A DNA stretch of 64,000 nucleotides from Oryzobacter faecalis (GTDB taxonomy: Bacteria; Actinomycetota; Actinomycetes; Actinomycetales; Dermatophilaceae). The notes under the pieces were generated by a model. It did not search any database and had not been told where the DNA came from. It saw only the letters and a program-made list of their open reading frames with translations. The translations under genes and the position numbers were made by a program. The stretch lies in contig NZ_JBKOFW010000001.1 of the NCBI RefSeq assembly GCF_046764005.1, positions 770,256 to 834,255 on the forward strand. The letters run 5' to 3'. Below are positions 42,865 to 52,843 of this stretch, piece by piece (position 1 is the stretch's first letter; the number at the start of each line of letters is the position of its first letter).

Positions 42865-44103
42865 TCAGGTGACGGTGGACCGCGCCCGGAACTCCTCGCG
42901 CTCGAACTCGCCCTCGTCGAGGACGGCGCGCAGGTGCTCGGCGGCCCGCAGGACGTCGGCGTGGGTGAGGTACAGCGGCGCGAACCCGAGCCGCACGATG
43001 TCCGGTTCGCGGAAGTCGCCGACGACGCCGCGCGCGATGAGCGCCTGCACCACGGCGTAGGCCTCGCGGTGGCGCACGCTCACCTGCGAGCCGCGCCGGT
43101 GGCCCTCGCGCGGGGTCGCCACCGGCAGCTCCGGGGCGAGCGCGTCGAGGCACTCGAGGAAGAACCCCGTCAGCGAGAGCGACCGCTCGCGCGCGTCGGC
43201 GACGGACACCCCGTCGTACGCCCCGAGCGCGGCGTCGAGCGCCGCGACCCCGATGACCGGCGGGGTGCCCACGCGCCCCCGGGCGATGCCGGGCGCGGGG
43301 ACGAAGTCGGGCGCCATCGCGAACGGGGTCGCGTGGCCGTTCCACCCGGCGAGGGGCTGGTCGAACGCGTCGAGGTGCCGCCGCGCCACGTAGAGGTAGG
43401 CCGGGGCGCCGGGCCCGCCGTTGAGGTACTTGTAGCCGCACCCCACCGCGAGGTCGACCTCGTGCTCGTCGAGCCCGACCTCGAGGACCCCGGCCGAGTG
43501 GCACAGGTCCCAGCACACGAGCGCCCCGACCGCGTGGGCGGCGCGGGTGAGCGCCGGCAGGTCCCAGAGCTCACCCGTGCGGTAGTCGACCGAGGAGTAC
43601 GAGGCGAGGGCGAGGTCGTGGCCGAGCTCCTCGATGCGGGCGACGGCGGCCGACGGCTCGACCCGCTCGACGACGACCCCGGCGTCGCGGGCGGCGGCCT
43701 CGGTGACGTAGAGGTCGGTCGGGAACGACCCGGGGTCGGTGAGGACGACCCGGCGCCCGGGCCGCAGCCGCACGCCCCCGACGACCGCCTTGTAGAGGTT
43801 GACCGACGTCGAGTCGGTGACGACGACCTGGCCCGGCGCGGCGCCGACGAGCCGCCCCAGCCGGTCCCCGACCCGGGTCGGGGCGTCCCACCACCCGGCC
43901 TCGTTCCAGCTCGCGATGAGCCGGCTGCCCCACTGCCGGTGGACGACGTCGGCGACCGCCTCGGCCACCCCGGCCGGCAGGGCGCCCAGCGAGTTGCCGT
44001 CGAGGTACACGACCCCGGGCGGCAGCCGGAACCGGCCGCGCAGGTCGGTTCCCGCATGGCGGGTGTCGAGCTCACGGGCGCGGTCGGTCAGCGCTGACGA
44101 CAT
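42865..44103 (-). CDS. kynU: Kynureninase
   Basis: A 412-residue PLP enzyme of fold type I that hydrolyses kynurenine to anthranilate and alanine in tryptophan breakdown. Visible: YLDGNSLG near the start, VVTDSTSVNLYKA, DLCHSAGVLEVGLDEHEVDLAVGCGYKYLNGG with the Schiff-base Lys225, and a C-terminal HREAYAVVQALI. Minus-strand -10 TACGGT (44110-44115) lies 6 nt before ATG 44103. The tryptophan dioxygenase and formamidase genes are not in the window. It converges with pdxS and diverges from a LuxR-type gene. Confidence 0.92.
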   Translation of the reverse strand: MSSALTDRARELDTRHAGTDLRGRFRLPPGVVYLDGNSLGALPAGVAEAVADVVHRQWGSRLIASWNEAGWWDAPTRVGDRLGRLVGAAPGQVVVTDSTSVNLYKAVVGGVRLRPGRRVVLTDPGSFPTDLYVTEAAARDAGVVVERVEPSAAVARIEELGHDLALASYSSVDYRTGELWDLPALTRAAHAVGALVCWDLCHSAGVLEVGLDEHEVDLAVGCGYKYLNGGPGAPAYLYVARRHLDAFDQPLAGWNGHATPFAMAPDFVPAPGIARGRVGTPPVIGVAALDAALGAYDGVSVADARERSLSLTGFFLECLDALAPELPVATPREGHRRGSQVSVRHREAYAVVQALIARGVVGDFREPDIVRLGFAPLYLTHADVLRAAEHLRAVLDEGEFEREEFRARSTVT

Positions 44104-44171
44104 GTCCCGACCGTACCGGTGCCCCTGCCGTCGTCCGCGGTGCGGGCGTACCCTCCCAGCAGGAGGCGCCG

Positions 44172-45842
44172 ATGGGGTCCGACGAGGTCGGCCGGGCGCG
44201 CGAGGCGTTCGCCGCCGGTGACTGGCGCCGGGCCCGCGCGCTGCTCGAGCGCGTGCGCGACGGGGCGGCCGCGGACGGCCACTCCGCGGCAGGCGACCTC
44301 GCGGCGCCCGACCTCGAGCTCCTCGCCCGCGCGACATGGTGGCTGGGCGACACGGCCGCCTCGCGCGAGGTCGCCGAGGACGCCTACCGGGCCCGCGCGG
44401 CCGCCGGGGAGAGCGAAGCGGCGGCGTCCGTCGCGCTCGAGCTCGCGCTGTCGTGGGCGCTCGAGGGTGACGTCGTCATCGGGCAGGCCTGGCTCAACCG
44501 GGCGCACCGGGTGCTGCGCGACCTCGAGGAGGGCCCGACCCACGGCTACCTGCGCTACCTCGAGGGGAGCTTCGCCCTCGAGCTGTCCGGGGACCAGGAC
44601 TCCGCCGCCCGCAGCGCCTCCGAGGTGCTCGCCCTCGCCGAGCGGTTCGACGACGACGCACTGCGGGCCATGGCCCTCGCGCTGTCGGGCCTCGCGGCGC
44701 TGTGGGGTGGTCGCACCGAGGTCGGTTTCGGCGACCTCGACGAGGCGATGCTCGTCGTGCTCTCCGGCGCGGTGCCGCCGTTGTGGGCGGGCGACGTCCA
44801 CTGCACCGTCATCCACCTGTGCCACGAGCTCGGCGACCTCGCGAGGATGCGGGCCTGGACCGACACGATGAACCGCTGGGCGGCGCCGCTGTCCAGCACG
44901 TTCCTCTACGCCGCCGTCACCCGCGTCCACCAGCTCCAGCTGCTCTCGGCCGAGGGGGAGTGGGACGAGGTCGAGCGCGAGGTGTCCGGCCTGAGCCGCG
45001 CGCTCGTCGGCTCCCACGGCTGGGTCGCGGGGGAGGGCTACCGCGAGCTCGGCGACATCCGCCGGCTGAGCGGCGACCGCGACGGGGCCCGCGCCGCCTA
45101 CGAGCGGGCCCGCGACCTCTCCGTCAGCGCGGAGCCGGGGGCCGCGCTCCTCGCCGAGGCGGAGGGACGCCCCGCTGAGGCCCTGGCCCTGCTGCGCGCC
45201 GCCCTCGGCGAGAGCGGCCACATCGGTCGGGCCCGGTTGCTGCTGCCCACGGTCGAGGTGGCCCTGCGCGCGGGCGACGTCCCCCTGGCCGAGTCCGCCG
45301 CCACCGAGCTCGCCGAGACCGCCCGCCGGCACGACACGCCCGGGCTGCGCGCCTGGGCCGACCACGCGGCCGCCGAGCTGCTGCTCCACCGCGGTGCCTG
45401 GCAGGAGGCGCTGGCTCCCCTCGAGACGGCGGCGGCGGTCTACCGCGCGCAGCGGTCCCGGTACGCGACCGCGCGCGTCCACGAGCTCGTCGCCCGGGCC
45501 CACGACGGCCTCGGCCACCGCGCCCTCGCCGAGGCCGAACGGGCCACGGCCACCGCGATCTACGACCGGCTCGGGGCCGCACCCGACGTCGCGCGGCTCG
45601 CCCCACACCGACCCCCGGGTGGGCTGACCGAGCGCGAGGTCGAGGTGCTGCGCCGGGTCGCCCGGGGCGCGAGCAACCGCGACGTCGCCCGCGAGCTCGT
45701 CATCAGCGAGAAGACCGTGAGCCGCCACCTCGCGAACGTCTACGCCAAGGCGGGGGTCTCGAGCCGCACGGCCGCGGCCGCGTGGGCGCGCGAGCACGGC
45801 ATCGACGCCGCCCCGCTGGCGCCTGCACCGAACACCCCATGA
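44172..45842 (+). CDS. LuxR-type regulator with TPR-like helices (first of two)
   Basis: A 556-residue regulator: residues ~1-480 are Ala-rich helix pairs resembling TPR repeats (AREAFAAGDWRRARALLERV and similar), and the last ~65 residues are a LuxR/GerE helix-turn-helix (LTEREVEVLRRVARGASNRDVARELVISEKTVSRHLANVYAKAG). There is no P-loop ATPase domain, unlike full MalT/LAL regulators. A TACCCT -10 and an AGGAGG ribosome site precede ATG 44172. The next gene, a methyltransferase, lies 105 bp downstream on the same strand and is the obvious candidate target. Confidence 0.85.
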   Translation: MGSDEVGRAREAFAAGDWRRARALLERVRDGAAADGHSAAGDLAAPDLELLARATWWLGDTAASREVAEDAYRARAAAGESEAAASVALELALSWALEGDVVIGQAWLNRAHRVLRDLEEGPTHGYLRYLEGSFALELSGDQDSAARSASEVLALAERFDDDALRAMALALSGLAALWGGRTEVGFGDLDEAMLVVLSGAVPPLWAGDVHCTVIHLCHELGDLARMRAWTDTMNRWAAPLSSTFLYAAVTRVHQLQLLSAEGEWDEVEREVSGLSRALVGSHGWVAGEGYRELGDIRRLSGDRDGARAAYERARDLSVSAEPGAALLAEAEGRPAEALALLRAALGESGHIGRARLLLPTVEVALRAGDVPLAESAATELAETARRHDTPGLRAWADHAAAELLLHRGAWQEALAPLETAAAVYRAQRSRYATARVHELVARAHDGLGHRALAEAERATATAIYDRLGAAPDVARLAPHRPPGGLTEREVEVLRRVARGASNRDVARELVISEKTVSRHLANVYAKAGVSSRTAAAAWAREHGIDAAPLAPAPNTP

Positions 45843-45947
45843 GGGCGCGCCGCGGTTGCACGATCCGCCCGATGAGGGGTGCCCGGCCGCGCTCCTAGCG
45901 TCGACGGCAGCCGGGCACACCGCCCGGGCCGACGACAGGAGCCACCG

Positions 45948-47057
45948 ATGACCACCACCGAGACCCGTCTACAGCAGGGCACCACGACAGACCCCGCACC
46001 CGACGACACCGCCGACGCCGCGGCCGAGAACCCCACCCTCGACCGTCTCCTCCAGGTCATGGACGACGGCGCGCTCGCCCTCCTCATCGGCCTCGGCCAC
46101 GAGACCGGTCTCCTCGAGGCCCTCGCCGACCTTCCCCCCGCGACGAGCCGGCAGGTCGCCGACGCCGCCGGGCTCGACGAGCGGTACGTGCGCGAGTGGC
46201 TGGGCGGGGCGGCCTGCGGCGAGCTCGTCGAGTACGACCCGGGCGCCGGCACCTACGCCCTCTGCCCGCAGGTGCGGCCGTTCGTCACGGGCAACGGCCC
46301 CGACAACCTCGCCCGGGTCATGCGCTACCTCGGGGCCATCGGCGCGGTGGCGCCCCGGCTCGTGGAGTGCTTCCGGCACGGCGGAGGGCTCGGCTACGCG
46401 GACTACCCCGACTTCCACCGGCTGCAGGCCGAGGAGAGCGCCGCCGTCAACGACGCCTCGCTCGTCGACACGATCATCCCTCTGACCGGCCTCGTCGACC
46501 GGTTGGTCGCGGGCATCGACGTCCTCGACGTCGGGTGCGGACGGGGCCACGCGGTCAACATCCTGGGTCGGGCGTTCCCGCGGAGCCGCTTCACCGGCTA
46601 CGACTTCAGCGCGGACGCGCTCGTCGCCGCCCGTGCCGAGGCCGCGGCCTGGGGGCTGACCAACGTCACCTTCGAGGACCACGACGTCGCGACCCTCCCG
46701 GAGGGCGCCTTCGACCTCGTGACCGCCTTCGACGCGGTCCACGACCAGGCCCACCCCGCCACCGTGCTCGCTGCCGTGCGGAGGTCGCTGCGCGACGACG
46801 GCACCTTCCTCATGGTCGACATCAAGGCCTCGAGCGAGCTCGAGGACAACCTCGAGCTGCCCTGGGGCACCTTCCTCTACTGGATCTCGACCTTCCACTG
46901 CATGACGGTGTCGCTCGGACAGGGCGGTGAGGGGCTCGGCACGGTCTGGGGCACCCAGCTCGCCGAACGGATGGTGCGGGCGGCCGGCTTCGGTGACGTC
47001 ACCGTCAACGAGCTCGCCGACGACCCGTTCAACGTCTACGTCGTGGCCCGGCCCTGA
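45948..47057 (+). CDS. SAM-dependent methyltransferase, Rv2258c-like
   Basis: A 369-residue protein with an N-terminal winged-helix-like part (LLEALADLPPATSRQVADAAGLDERYVREWLGG) and a class I methyltransferase domain with SAM motif VLDVGCGRGHAVN at about residues 190-203, then GYDFSADAL and FDAVHDQAHP. This two-part layout resembles mycobacterial Rv2258c; the substrate is unknown. AGGAG lies upstream of ATG 45948, and TAGCGT near 45897 may be its -10. Two LuxR-type regulators flank it, one upstream and one converging from downstream. Confidence 0.82.
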   Translation: MTTTETRLQQGTTTDPAPDDTADAAAENPTLDRLLQVMDDGALALLIGLGHETGLLEALADLPPATSRQVADAAGLDERYVREWLGGAACGELVEYDPGAGTYALCPQVRPFVTGNGPDNLARVMRYLGAIGAVAPRLVECFRHGGGLGYADYPDFHRLQAEESAAVNDASLVDTIIPLTGLVDRLVAGIDVLDVGCGRGHAVNILGRAFPRSRFTGYDFSADALVAARAEAAAWGLTNVTFEDHDVATLPEGAFDLVTAFDAVHDQAHPATVLAAVRRSLRDDGTFLMVDIKASSELEDNLELPWGTFLYWISTFHCMTVSLGQGGEGLGTVWGTQLAERMVRAAGFGDVTVNELADDPFNVYVVARP

Positions 47058-47075
47058 GCGTCGGGCCCCCGGGGG

Positions 47076-48830
47076 TCACGCGCCGTCGGCGAGCAGCTGC
47101 GCCAGCTTGCGCTTCGGCACCCCGCCGAACTTCTCCCTGACCCGCAGGACGTGCCCCCGCGCGGTCCCGATGGAGATGTGCAGCTCGTCGGCGATCTCCT
47201 GCGCCGTGAGGCCCTGGGCTGCGAGGGTGGCGACCTCGCGCTCGCGGGTCGTCAGTCCCGCGGTCGACACGAGCCGTTGGCTGGCGGGGACGGCCGGCAG
47301 GTCGGCCCCGCGGTGCAGGCTGCGGTCGCGCAGGACGGCCGCGAGCGACCGGTCGGCGCCATGGGCCTGGAACAGGTCGATCGCCCGGCGCCGCAACGCG
47401 TTCCCCGAGGCGGCGTCGGGTGCGAGCCCGGCCGCGTCGTGCAGCAGGCGGCCGGCGGTGACGGGCTCGGGGAGTGCGGCGAGCCGCTCGGCGGCCTCGA
47501 CGACCCGCTCGTGGCCACCGGCGACGAGGCCCTCGACGGCGAGGCGCAGGGCCGCGCCGCGTGGGTTCGTCGGCCACAGGTCGGCCATTCCCTCCAGCAC
47601 CTCGGCGCCCTGCGCGCGGTCCTCCCGGGCGATGACGAGGGCGAGGTCCTCCCACCCGAAGTGCACGCCCATCCGGGCCGCCTGGTCGAGGGCCGAGCGC
47701 AGGTCCCGCAGCGGGGAGGGCTCCCGCCGGGCCACCCGCACCTCCGCCCGCACGGCGAGGGCGAGCCACAGCATCTGCTCGTCGAACTCGATGTGGCCGA
47801 TGGCCTCGTCGAGGACGCCCGGCTCGGGGCGGCCCTCGCGCTCGAGGGAGACGGCCCCGAGGACGATGCCGCCCATGCCGGTGGCCATCTGCGGGCGCCC
47901 CGACCGGGCGGCGCGTCCCGCGGCGACCGCGCCGACGTGGTCGCCGGTGCGCCAGAGGACGAGCGCCTCGACGGCCGCGAACTTGCGCGCCCACGTCGCA
48001 CCGTGCGCGAGGAGCTTGCCCTCGCGCGCGACCCGCGTGGCGAGCCCGTAGTCGCCGTGGCCGTAGGCCGTGTGGGCCCAGTTGAACTGGTTGAGGCTGG
48101 CGATCTCGGCGGTGACGGCATCAGGGCTGGACGGCAGGACCTCGGCGGCCTCGCGCCAGTGCTCCAGGGCGCTCGGCCGGTCCAGGTAGGTCTCGCAGCC
48201 GGCGAGGCGGCCGGCGCAGAAGGCCACGGCCCACGGGTCGGCGGTGCGACGGGCGAGGGCGAGGCCCTCGCGCCCGACGGTGACGCGGTAGTCACCGCTC
48301 AGGCCGTCCTCGCGCGGCCAGCACAGCTCGCCGAGGGTGACCGCCTGGCCCCGGAGGTCGCCCGCGAGCCGGAACTCCGCGAGGGCCCGGGTGAGGATCT
48401 CCGGCGTCTCCGCGGCGGTCCCGGCGCGACCCCGGGTGAACAGCAGCGCCCCACGAGCGTCGGACGACCGCACCCGCGCCGCGAGGTCCTCGAGGAACGG
48501 GTGGGCGTCGATGAGCTCGCTGCCCCAGGCGCAGACGACGACCGCGAGCTCGCCGATGGCGACGCGGTCACCGTCCGGGGCCGACACGGGCAGGGCGGCC
48601 GCGGTCGCGACGAGGAGGTCGAGCGCGGCCCGGGTCTCACCGCGCAGCCCGAGGGCCTCGGCGTCGCGCAGCGTCGGCCGGAGGGTGGGGGAGACCACCT
48701 CGGCGAAGGAGGCCAGGGCGGACCGCGACGAGACCCTGCGACGCGCGGCGGCCCGTCCCGCGGCGCGCCCCTCGGCGCGCCCCTCGGCGCGCGCGGCCGG
48801 CGGGCGGAGGGCGGGCACGGTCGCGGTCAC
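47076..48830 (-). CDS. LuxR-type regulator with TPR-like helices (second)
   Basis: A 584-residue regulator with the same layout as the gene at 44172 but clearly different sequence: a long helical region and a C-terminal LuxR domain (LTTREREVATLAAQGLTAQEIADELHISIGTARGHVLRVREKFG). The N terminus has a short Arg/Ala/Glu repeat (RAEGRAEGRA) from a 12-bp DNA repeat near 48765-48795. GTG 48830 lies 6 nt after minus-strand TAGGGT (48837-48842), a leaderless start. It diverges from the secreted metalloprotease gene and converges on the methyltransferase. Confidence 0.82.
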   Translation of the reverse strand: MTATVPALRPPAARAEGRAEGRAAGRAAARRRVSSRSALASFAEVVSPTLRPTLRDAEALGLRGETRAALDLLVATAAALPVSAPDGDRVAIGELAVVVCAWGSELIDAHPFLEDLAARVRSSDARGALLFTRGRAGTAAETPEILTRALAEFRLAGDLRGQAVTLGELCWPREDGLSGDYRVTVGREGLALARRTADPWAVAFCAGRLAGCETYLDRPSALEHWREAAEVLPSSPDAVTAEIASLNQFNWAHTAYGHGDYGLATRVAREGKLLAHGATWARKFAAVEALVLWRTGDHVGAVAAGRAARSGRPQMATGMGGIVLGAVSLEREGRPEPGVLDEAIGHIEFDEQMLWLALAVRAEVRVARREPSPLRDLRSALDQAARMGVHFGWEDLALVIAREDRAQGAEVLEGMADLWPTNPRGAALRLAVEGLVAGGHERVVEAAERLAALPEPVTAGRLLHDAAGLAPDAASGNALRRRAIDLFQAHGADRSLAAVLRDRSLHRGADLPAVPASQRLVSTAGLTTREREVATLAAQGLTAQEIADELHISIGTARGHVLRVREKFGGVPKRKLAQLLADGA

Positions 48831-48955
48831 GGGAGCACCCTAGATCGGCGTGACGGGGATACAGGCAGTTCCTACAGGTCCGCTGGCCCCCTGCCTCAGC
48901 GTTTCCTTATCCCTGACGCGCACACCCCCGCGCGCCCTGGAGTGGAGGAATCCCC

Positions 48956-51900
48956 ATGCGTTCCATCACCACGAGGGCCGTCGCCCTCTCCTCGCTCGCC
49001 GTCGTCCTCGGCGCCTTCGCCGTCGGCGGCTCGGCCGTCGCCTCGACCCCGGCGACGAGCACCCTGCGCCCCGGCGAGGGCGACACGAGCACCGTCCGCT
49101 GGACGGGCGGGCCGTACACCGGCGCCGTCCTCACGCCCGAGAGCTGCACGGCGACGACGTGCGACACCCACGCCGTCACCCTCGAGATCCCCGACGGCTA
49201 CTGGGACTCGCACGACGGTGGCGTCGAGATCGCCATCGCCTGGGCCTCGTCCTCCGAGGACTACGACCTGTACGTCGACGACGCGTCGGGTCGGCAGATC
49301 GGGTCCAGCGCCGCGGGTGCCACGACGAGCGAGAAGGTCGACCTCGGCACCCTCGAGCCCGGGCGGTACACCGTGCGCGTCGTGCCCTACACCACCGCCG
49401 GGTCGTCCTACACGGGCACCGCGACCCTGAAGGGCACCGCCGTCCCGACGGGGATGAAGTACCCGGAGAGCCGCAAGGCCGTCGAGGACGAGCTCGTCGT
49501 CGACTACCCGCTCAACGTCGTCTTCGTCGGGCGCAAGCCGACGCCCGCCGAGGTGGCCGAGCTCAAGGAGTGGACGCCGGACAAGTACCGCCCCACCGTC
49601 GCGACGAAGACCTCCGCGTCCGGGGAGACGACGCAGGTGGGGGCGGGTCTGCTCAACTGGAACAAGGACCACTTCGACGGCGACCCGTACTTCCAGGGGA
49701 TCACCTACAACTACAAGGTCAACGTGCTGGCGGCCTCCGACGAGTACGCCAAGGCCCTCTTCCAGGTGGCGGAGGACGCCACGGCGCAGGGCCAGACCTA
49801 CCACGCCGGGGCGGGCAGCACGCGGACCGCCAACCAGGTGAAGTACGACGCCGCGTTCGGCCAGCACCGGGTCCTCGCCAAGGGCGGCGACGCGTCGTAC
49901 AAGGTCACCGACCCGTCCAAGACCGACCTCGTCGACGCCTACGCGGTGGAGGACTGGATCTTCCAGACCCGCTACGACGCCCGGTGGGAGTGCGCCTTCA
50001 CGAACCTCGAGACCGGCGCCTGCAGCAACCCCTCGGTCGTCAACCCCGACAAGGGCGCCTACCACGACCCGTACTACGACAAGAACGGGTTGAACCTCGA
50101 CCGGATGCCGCAGGGCCCGAACCAGGGCTCGTCGTACTTCTTCCTCGACACCTTCACGCCCGAGTACGCCAAGGACTACTTCCGCCCGAACGCGTACCAC
50201 ACGTACGGCACCGACAAGGTCATCGACGGCGCCATCGTGCCGAAGGCCGTCGAGGACGGCGGCTCGTGGCGGATCACCGACCCGGACACCGGGGACTGGG
50301 ACGGCATCGACTACGCCCGCACCTGGGGTGGCCGCTACCGGTTCCACTTCGTCGACCTCGGCGCCGCGCCCAACGACTTCGAGTCCGCGACCTGGGCCGG
50401 ACGCGGGCTGGGCATGTCCAGCGACTACCCGCACGGCGACCCGCCGGTGTGGCAGTACGCCTCCGACCCGCTGTGGCGCCAGTCCGGTGACACCTGCAAG
50501 ACCGACGGCACGCCGGTCGCCGGGATGGACCTGCCGTACAACAACAACACCCCCTGCCGGATGATGCCGCGCCTCGCCCGCGACGTCGCCTACGGGCTCT
50601 TCTTCCGCTCGACCGCCGGCTTCCTCTACCGGCCGATCCCGCGGGGCGACACCTACTGGCTCGCCGTGTCGAACTGGACCGACTTCTACTCGCGACCGCA
50701 GTGGGTCAACGGTCAGCTCACCAACGCCCCCTACTACGGCACCTGGTGGACCGACATGGACAAGCTCTACAAGATCGGCGACGTCAGCGGCGGCACCCAG
50801 CAGGACGACACCCTGCGCTGGCTGTCCTCGGCGACCCCGTACGCCCGCTGGGTCGGTCGCAAGAACGAGACGATCCCGCTCTACGACCCGACGAACAACC
50901 AGCCGACGGGAGAGGTGCTCGACACCTCGCCGAAGTACGAGGACCTGCCCTCGCCCTCGCACCACGTGCAGACCTCCGACGACACCAAGCTCGTCCCGGA
51001 GCCGCTGCACGACGGGGACCACGAGCACGTCACCTACGGCGACAAGACGGTCGACCTCACGGCGGTCCAGGAGGCCCTCGAGAAGGCGAAGGCCACCGGT
51101 TCCGGCCTCGGCCCCGGCTATGACGGAGCGGTGTCGCACGAGTCGTTCCGCGACTTCATCGACGCCAACCCCGACGGCATCGCCGACCGCGTCGAGGGCG
51201 TCAACACGATCCCCGCGATCAACGTCGTCTTCGAGAAGACCCTCACCTGGGCCCTCCCGGCCATCGTCGGCGGCATCGCCGTGGGCACCTCCGACGGCGA
51301 GGCCTGGGGCGTCATGAACAACGTCAACGACCGCTTCAAGTCCAGCGACTCGCACTACCCGGGCGTCCAGCCCGGCGACGCCCCCGGCTCGAAGCGTTCG
51401 ATGACCGACGCCTCGCTCCCGACCCAGGACAGCGGCGGCGGGTTCAGCTACACCATCGAGCACGAGGCCGCGCACAACCTGGGCCTCAGCCACCCGCACG
51501 ACGGCTCCTACGGTGTCGACCGCTGCCCCGCCGGGCACCCGCAGGCCGGTCAGTGGGAGTGCTACTGGCAGGGCCTGGGCTGGATGTACGACGTGTCGGC
51601 CGCGCCGACGACGTACGCGATGTCGTACCGCCCCTACGAGGTGGAGGACCAGGACCAGCTCCAGCGCGGGCACACCGCGGAGTACCTCATCGGTGCCCAG
51701 GACGCGCTGCGCCAGCGGCTCGCCGACGAGGCAGCCGAGGGCCGGACCACCCCCTCCTCGGGCTGGACGTCCGACTTCGGACGGATGAAGCAGTGGCGCA
51801 CCCAGGCCGGCGAGCTGTTCCGCAAGGGTGACTACCTCCACGCCGAGTACGCCGCCCGCAACGCGGCGCTCGCCGCCCGGGGCGTGCCGCAGACCGCGGC

Positions 51901-52792
51901 CAACACCTCGGCGCCGAAGCTCGTCGAGGCCGGCCAGGTCTTCTACTTCACGGTCAACCCCCAGGGCGACGGACGCCCCGCCGCGAAGCCGAACCTGAAG
52001 CCGACGACCCTCACGGCCGCGCAGCCGGAGCGGAAGCAGACCACCGTGTCGGTGGCGGTCGCCAACACGGGCACCGCGGCGGCCTCCGGGGTCACCGTCG
52101 AGCTCTTCGACGGCACGACCTCGCTCGGCACGACGGCTCCGGTGAACCTCGCCGCCGGCGCCACGACGACGGTGACGAAGGTCTGGGACACCAGGGCCGT
52201 CAAGGGGGACCGCACCCTCAAGGCCGTCGTCGACCCCGGCAACACCGTCGCCGAGTCGAGCGAGACCGACAACACGCTGACCCGGACGGTCACGGTCAAG
52301 GGCAACCGGGTCGAGAACGGTTCGTACGAGGTCTCTTCGGCCGGGACCGCCCCGGACGGCTGGACCGCGTCCGGTGGGACCACGTACGACACGTCGGGCG
52401 CCTACGCGACCGACGGGACCGACGCGGTCGGCCTCACCGGTGGCCTCACGCCCGGGAGCTGGGCCAGCGGACCGGTCGAGGTCGCGGCGGGCCAGACGTA
52501 CGCGGTCGCGATGTCGGCGGCGAACGGGGTCCCCGGGCTGTCGGCCACCTTCCTCGACGGCACCGGGAAGGTCGTGTCGAAGATCGCCTCGGTCGACCTC
52601 GTCGTCAGCAAGATCGACGAGTCCGTCAGCAAGATCGACGAGTCCGTCAGCAAGATCGACGGCGCCGTGAGCAAGATCAGCGGGACGGTGACCGTCCCTG
52701 CCGGCGCCTCCCGCGTCGTGCTCACGGCACGGGCACCGGCAACCCTGCCAGCCGGTGCCACCCTGTGGCTCGACGACGTGTGGCTGTGGTGA
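48956..52792 (+). CDS. Large secreted zinc metalloprotease with PPC, CARDB and carbohydrate-binding-like domains
   Basis: A 1278-residue exported protease. Signal peptide ~1-30 (ends VGGSAVAS), a PPC-like beta domain (~35-160), and a long catalytic part with HEAAHNLGLSH (His836, Glu837, His840, His846) and Met889 in TYAMSY. This HExxHxxGxxH plus Met-turn is the metzincin pattern; the overall size and PPC domain recall immune-inhibitor-A-like peptidases. A CARDB domain (~1005-1115) and a C-terminal carbohydrate-binding-like sandwich (~1120-1278) follow, the latter interrupted by VSKIDES heptads. AGTGGAGGAA lies before ATG 48956. The substrate is unknown. Confidence 0.85.
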   Translation: MRSITTRAVALSSLAVVLGAFAVGGSAVASTPATSTLRPGEGDTSTVRWTGGPYTGAVLTPESCTATTCDTHAVTLEIPDGYWDSHDGGVEIAIAWASSSEDYDLYVDDASGRQIGSSAAGATTSEKVDLGTLEPGRYTVRVVPYTTAGSSYTGTATLKGTAVPTGMKYPESRKAVEDELVVDYPLNVVFVGRKPTPAEVAELKEWTPDKYRPTVATKTSASGETTQVGAGLLNWNKDHFDGDPYFQGITYNYKVNVLAASDEYAKALFQVAEDATAQGQTYHAGAGSTRTANQVKYDAAFGQHRVLAKGGDASYKVTDPSKTDLVDAYAVEDWIFQTRYDARWECAFTNLETGACSNPSVVNPDKGAYHDPYYDKNGLNLDRMPQGPNQGSSYFFLDTFTPEYAKDYFRPNAYHTYGTDKVIDGAIVPKAVEDGGSWRITDPDTGDWDGIDYARTWGGRYRFHFVDLGAAPNDFESATWAGRGLGMSSDYPHGDPPVWQYASDPLWRQSGDTCKTDGTPVAGMDLPYNNNTPCRMMPRLARDVAYGLFFRSTAGFLYRPIPRGDTYWLAVSNWTDFYSRPQWVNGQLTNAPYYGTWWTDMDKLYKIGDVSGGTQQDDTLRWLSSATPYARWVGRKNETIPLYDPTNNQPTGEVLDTSPKYEDLPSPSHHVQTSDDTKLVPEPLHDGDHEHVTYGDKTVDLTAVQEALEKAKATGSGLGPGYDGAVSHESFRDFIDANPDGIADRVEGVNTIPAINVVFEKTLTWALPAIVGGIAVGTSDGEAWGVMNNVNDRFKSSDSHYPGVQPGDAPGSKRSMTDASLPTQDSGGGFSYTIEHEAAHNLGLSHPHDGSYGVDRCPAGHPQAGQWECYWQGLGWMYDVSAAPTTYAMSYRPYEVEDQDQLQRGHTAEYLIGAQDALRQRLADEAAEGRTTPSSGWTSDFGRMKQWRTQAGELFRKGDYLHAEYAARNAALAARGVPQTAANTSAPKLVEAGQVFYFTVNPQGDGRPAAKPNLKPTTLTAAQPERKQTTVSVAVANTGTAAASGVTVELFDGTTSLGTTAPVNLAAGATTTVTKVWDTRAVKGDRTLKAVVDPGNTVAESSETDNTLTRTVTVKGNRVENGSYEVSSAGTAPDGWTASGGTTYDTSGAYATDGTDAVGLTGGLTPGSWASGPVEVAAGQTYAVAMSAANGVPGLSATFLDGTGKVVSKIASVDLVVSKIDESVSKIDESVSKIDGAVSKISGTVTVPAGASRVVLTARAPATLPAGATLWLDDVWLW
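52604..52684. repeat. 21-bp in-frame tandem repeat encoding VSKIDES heptads
   Basis: Nearly four 21-bp units (52604, 52625, 52646 and a diverged one at 52667) inside the protease gene. They encode VSKIDES, VSKIDES, VSKIDGA, VSKISGT with Val and Ile in heptad a/d-like positions. Confidence 0.9.
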
Positions 52793-52843
52793 CCGGACGC
52801 ATGGGAACGCCGGTCACCCGACCCACCTGACGAGCCGGGGCGA

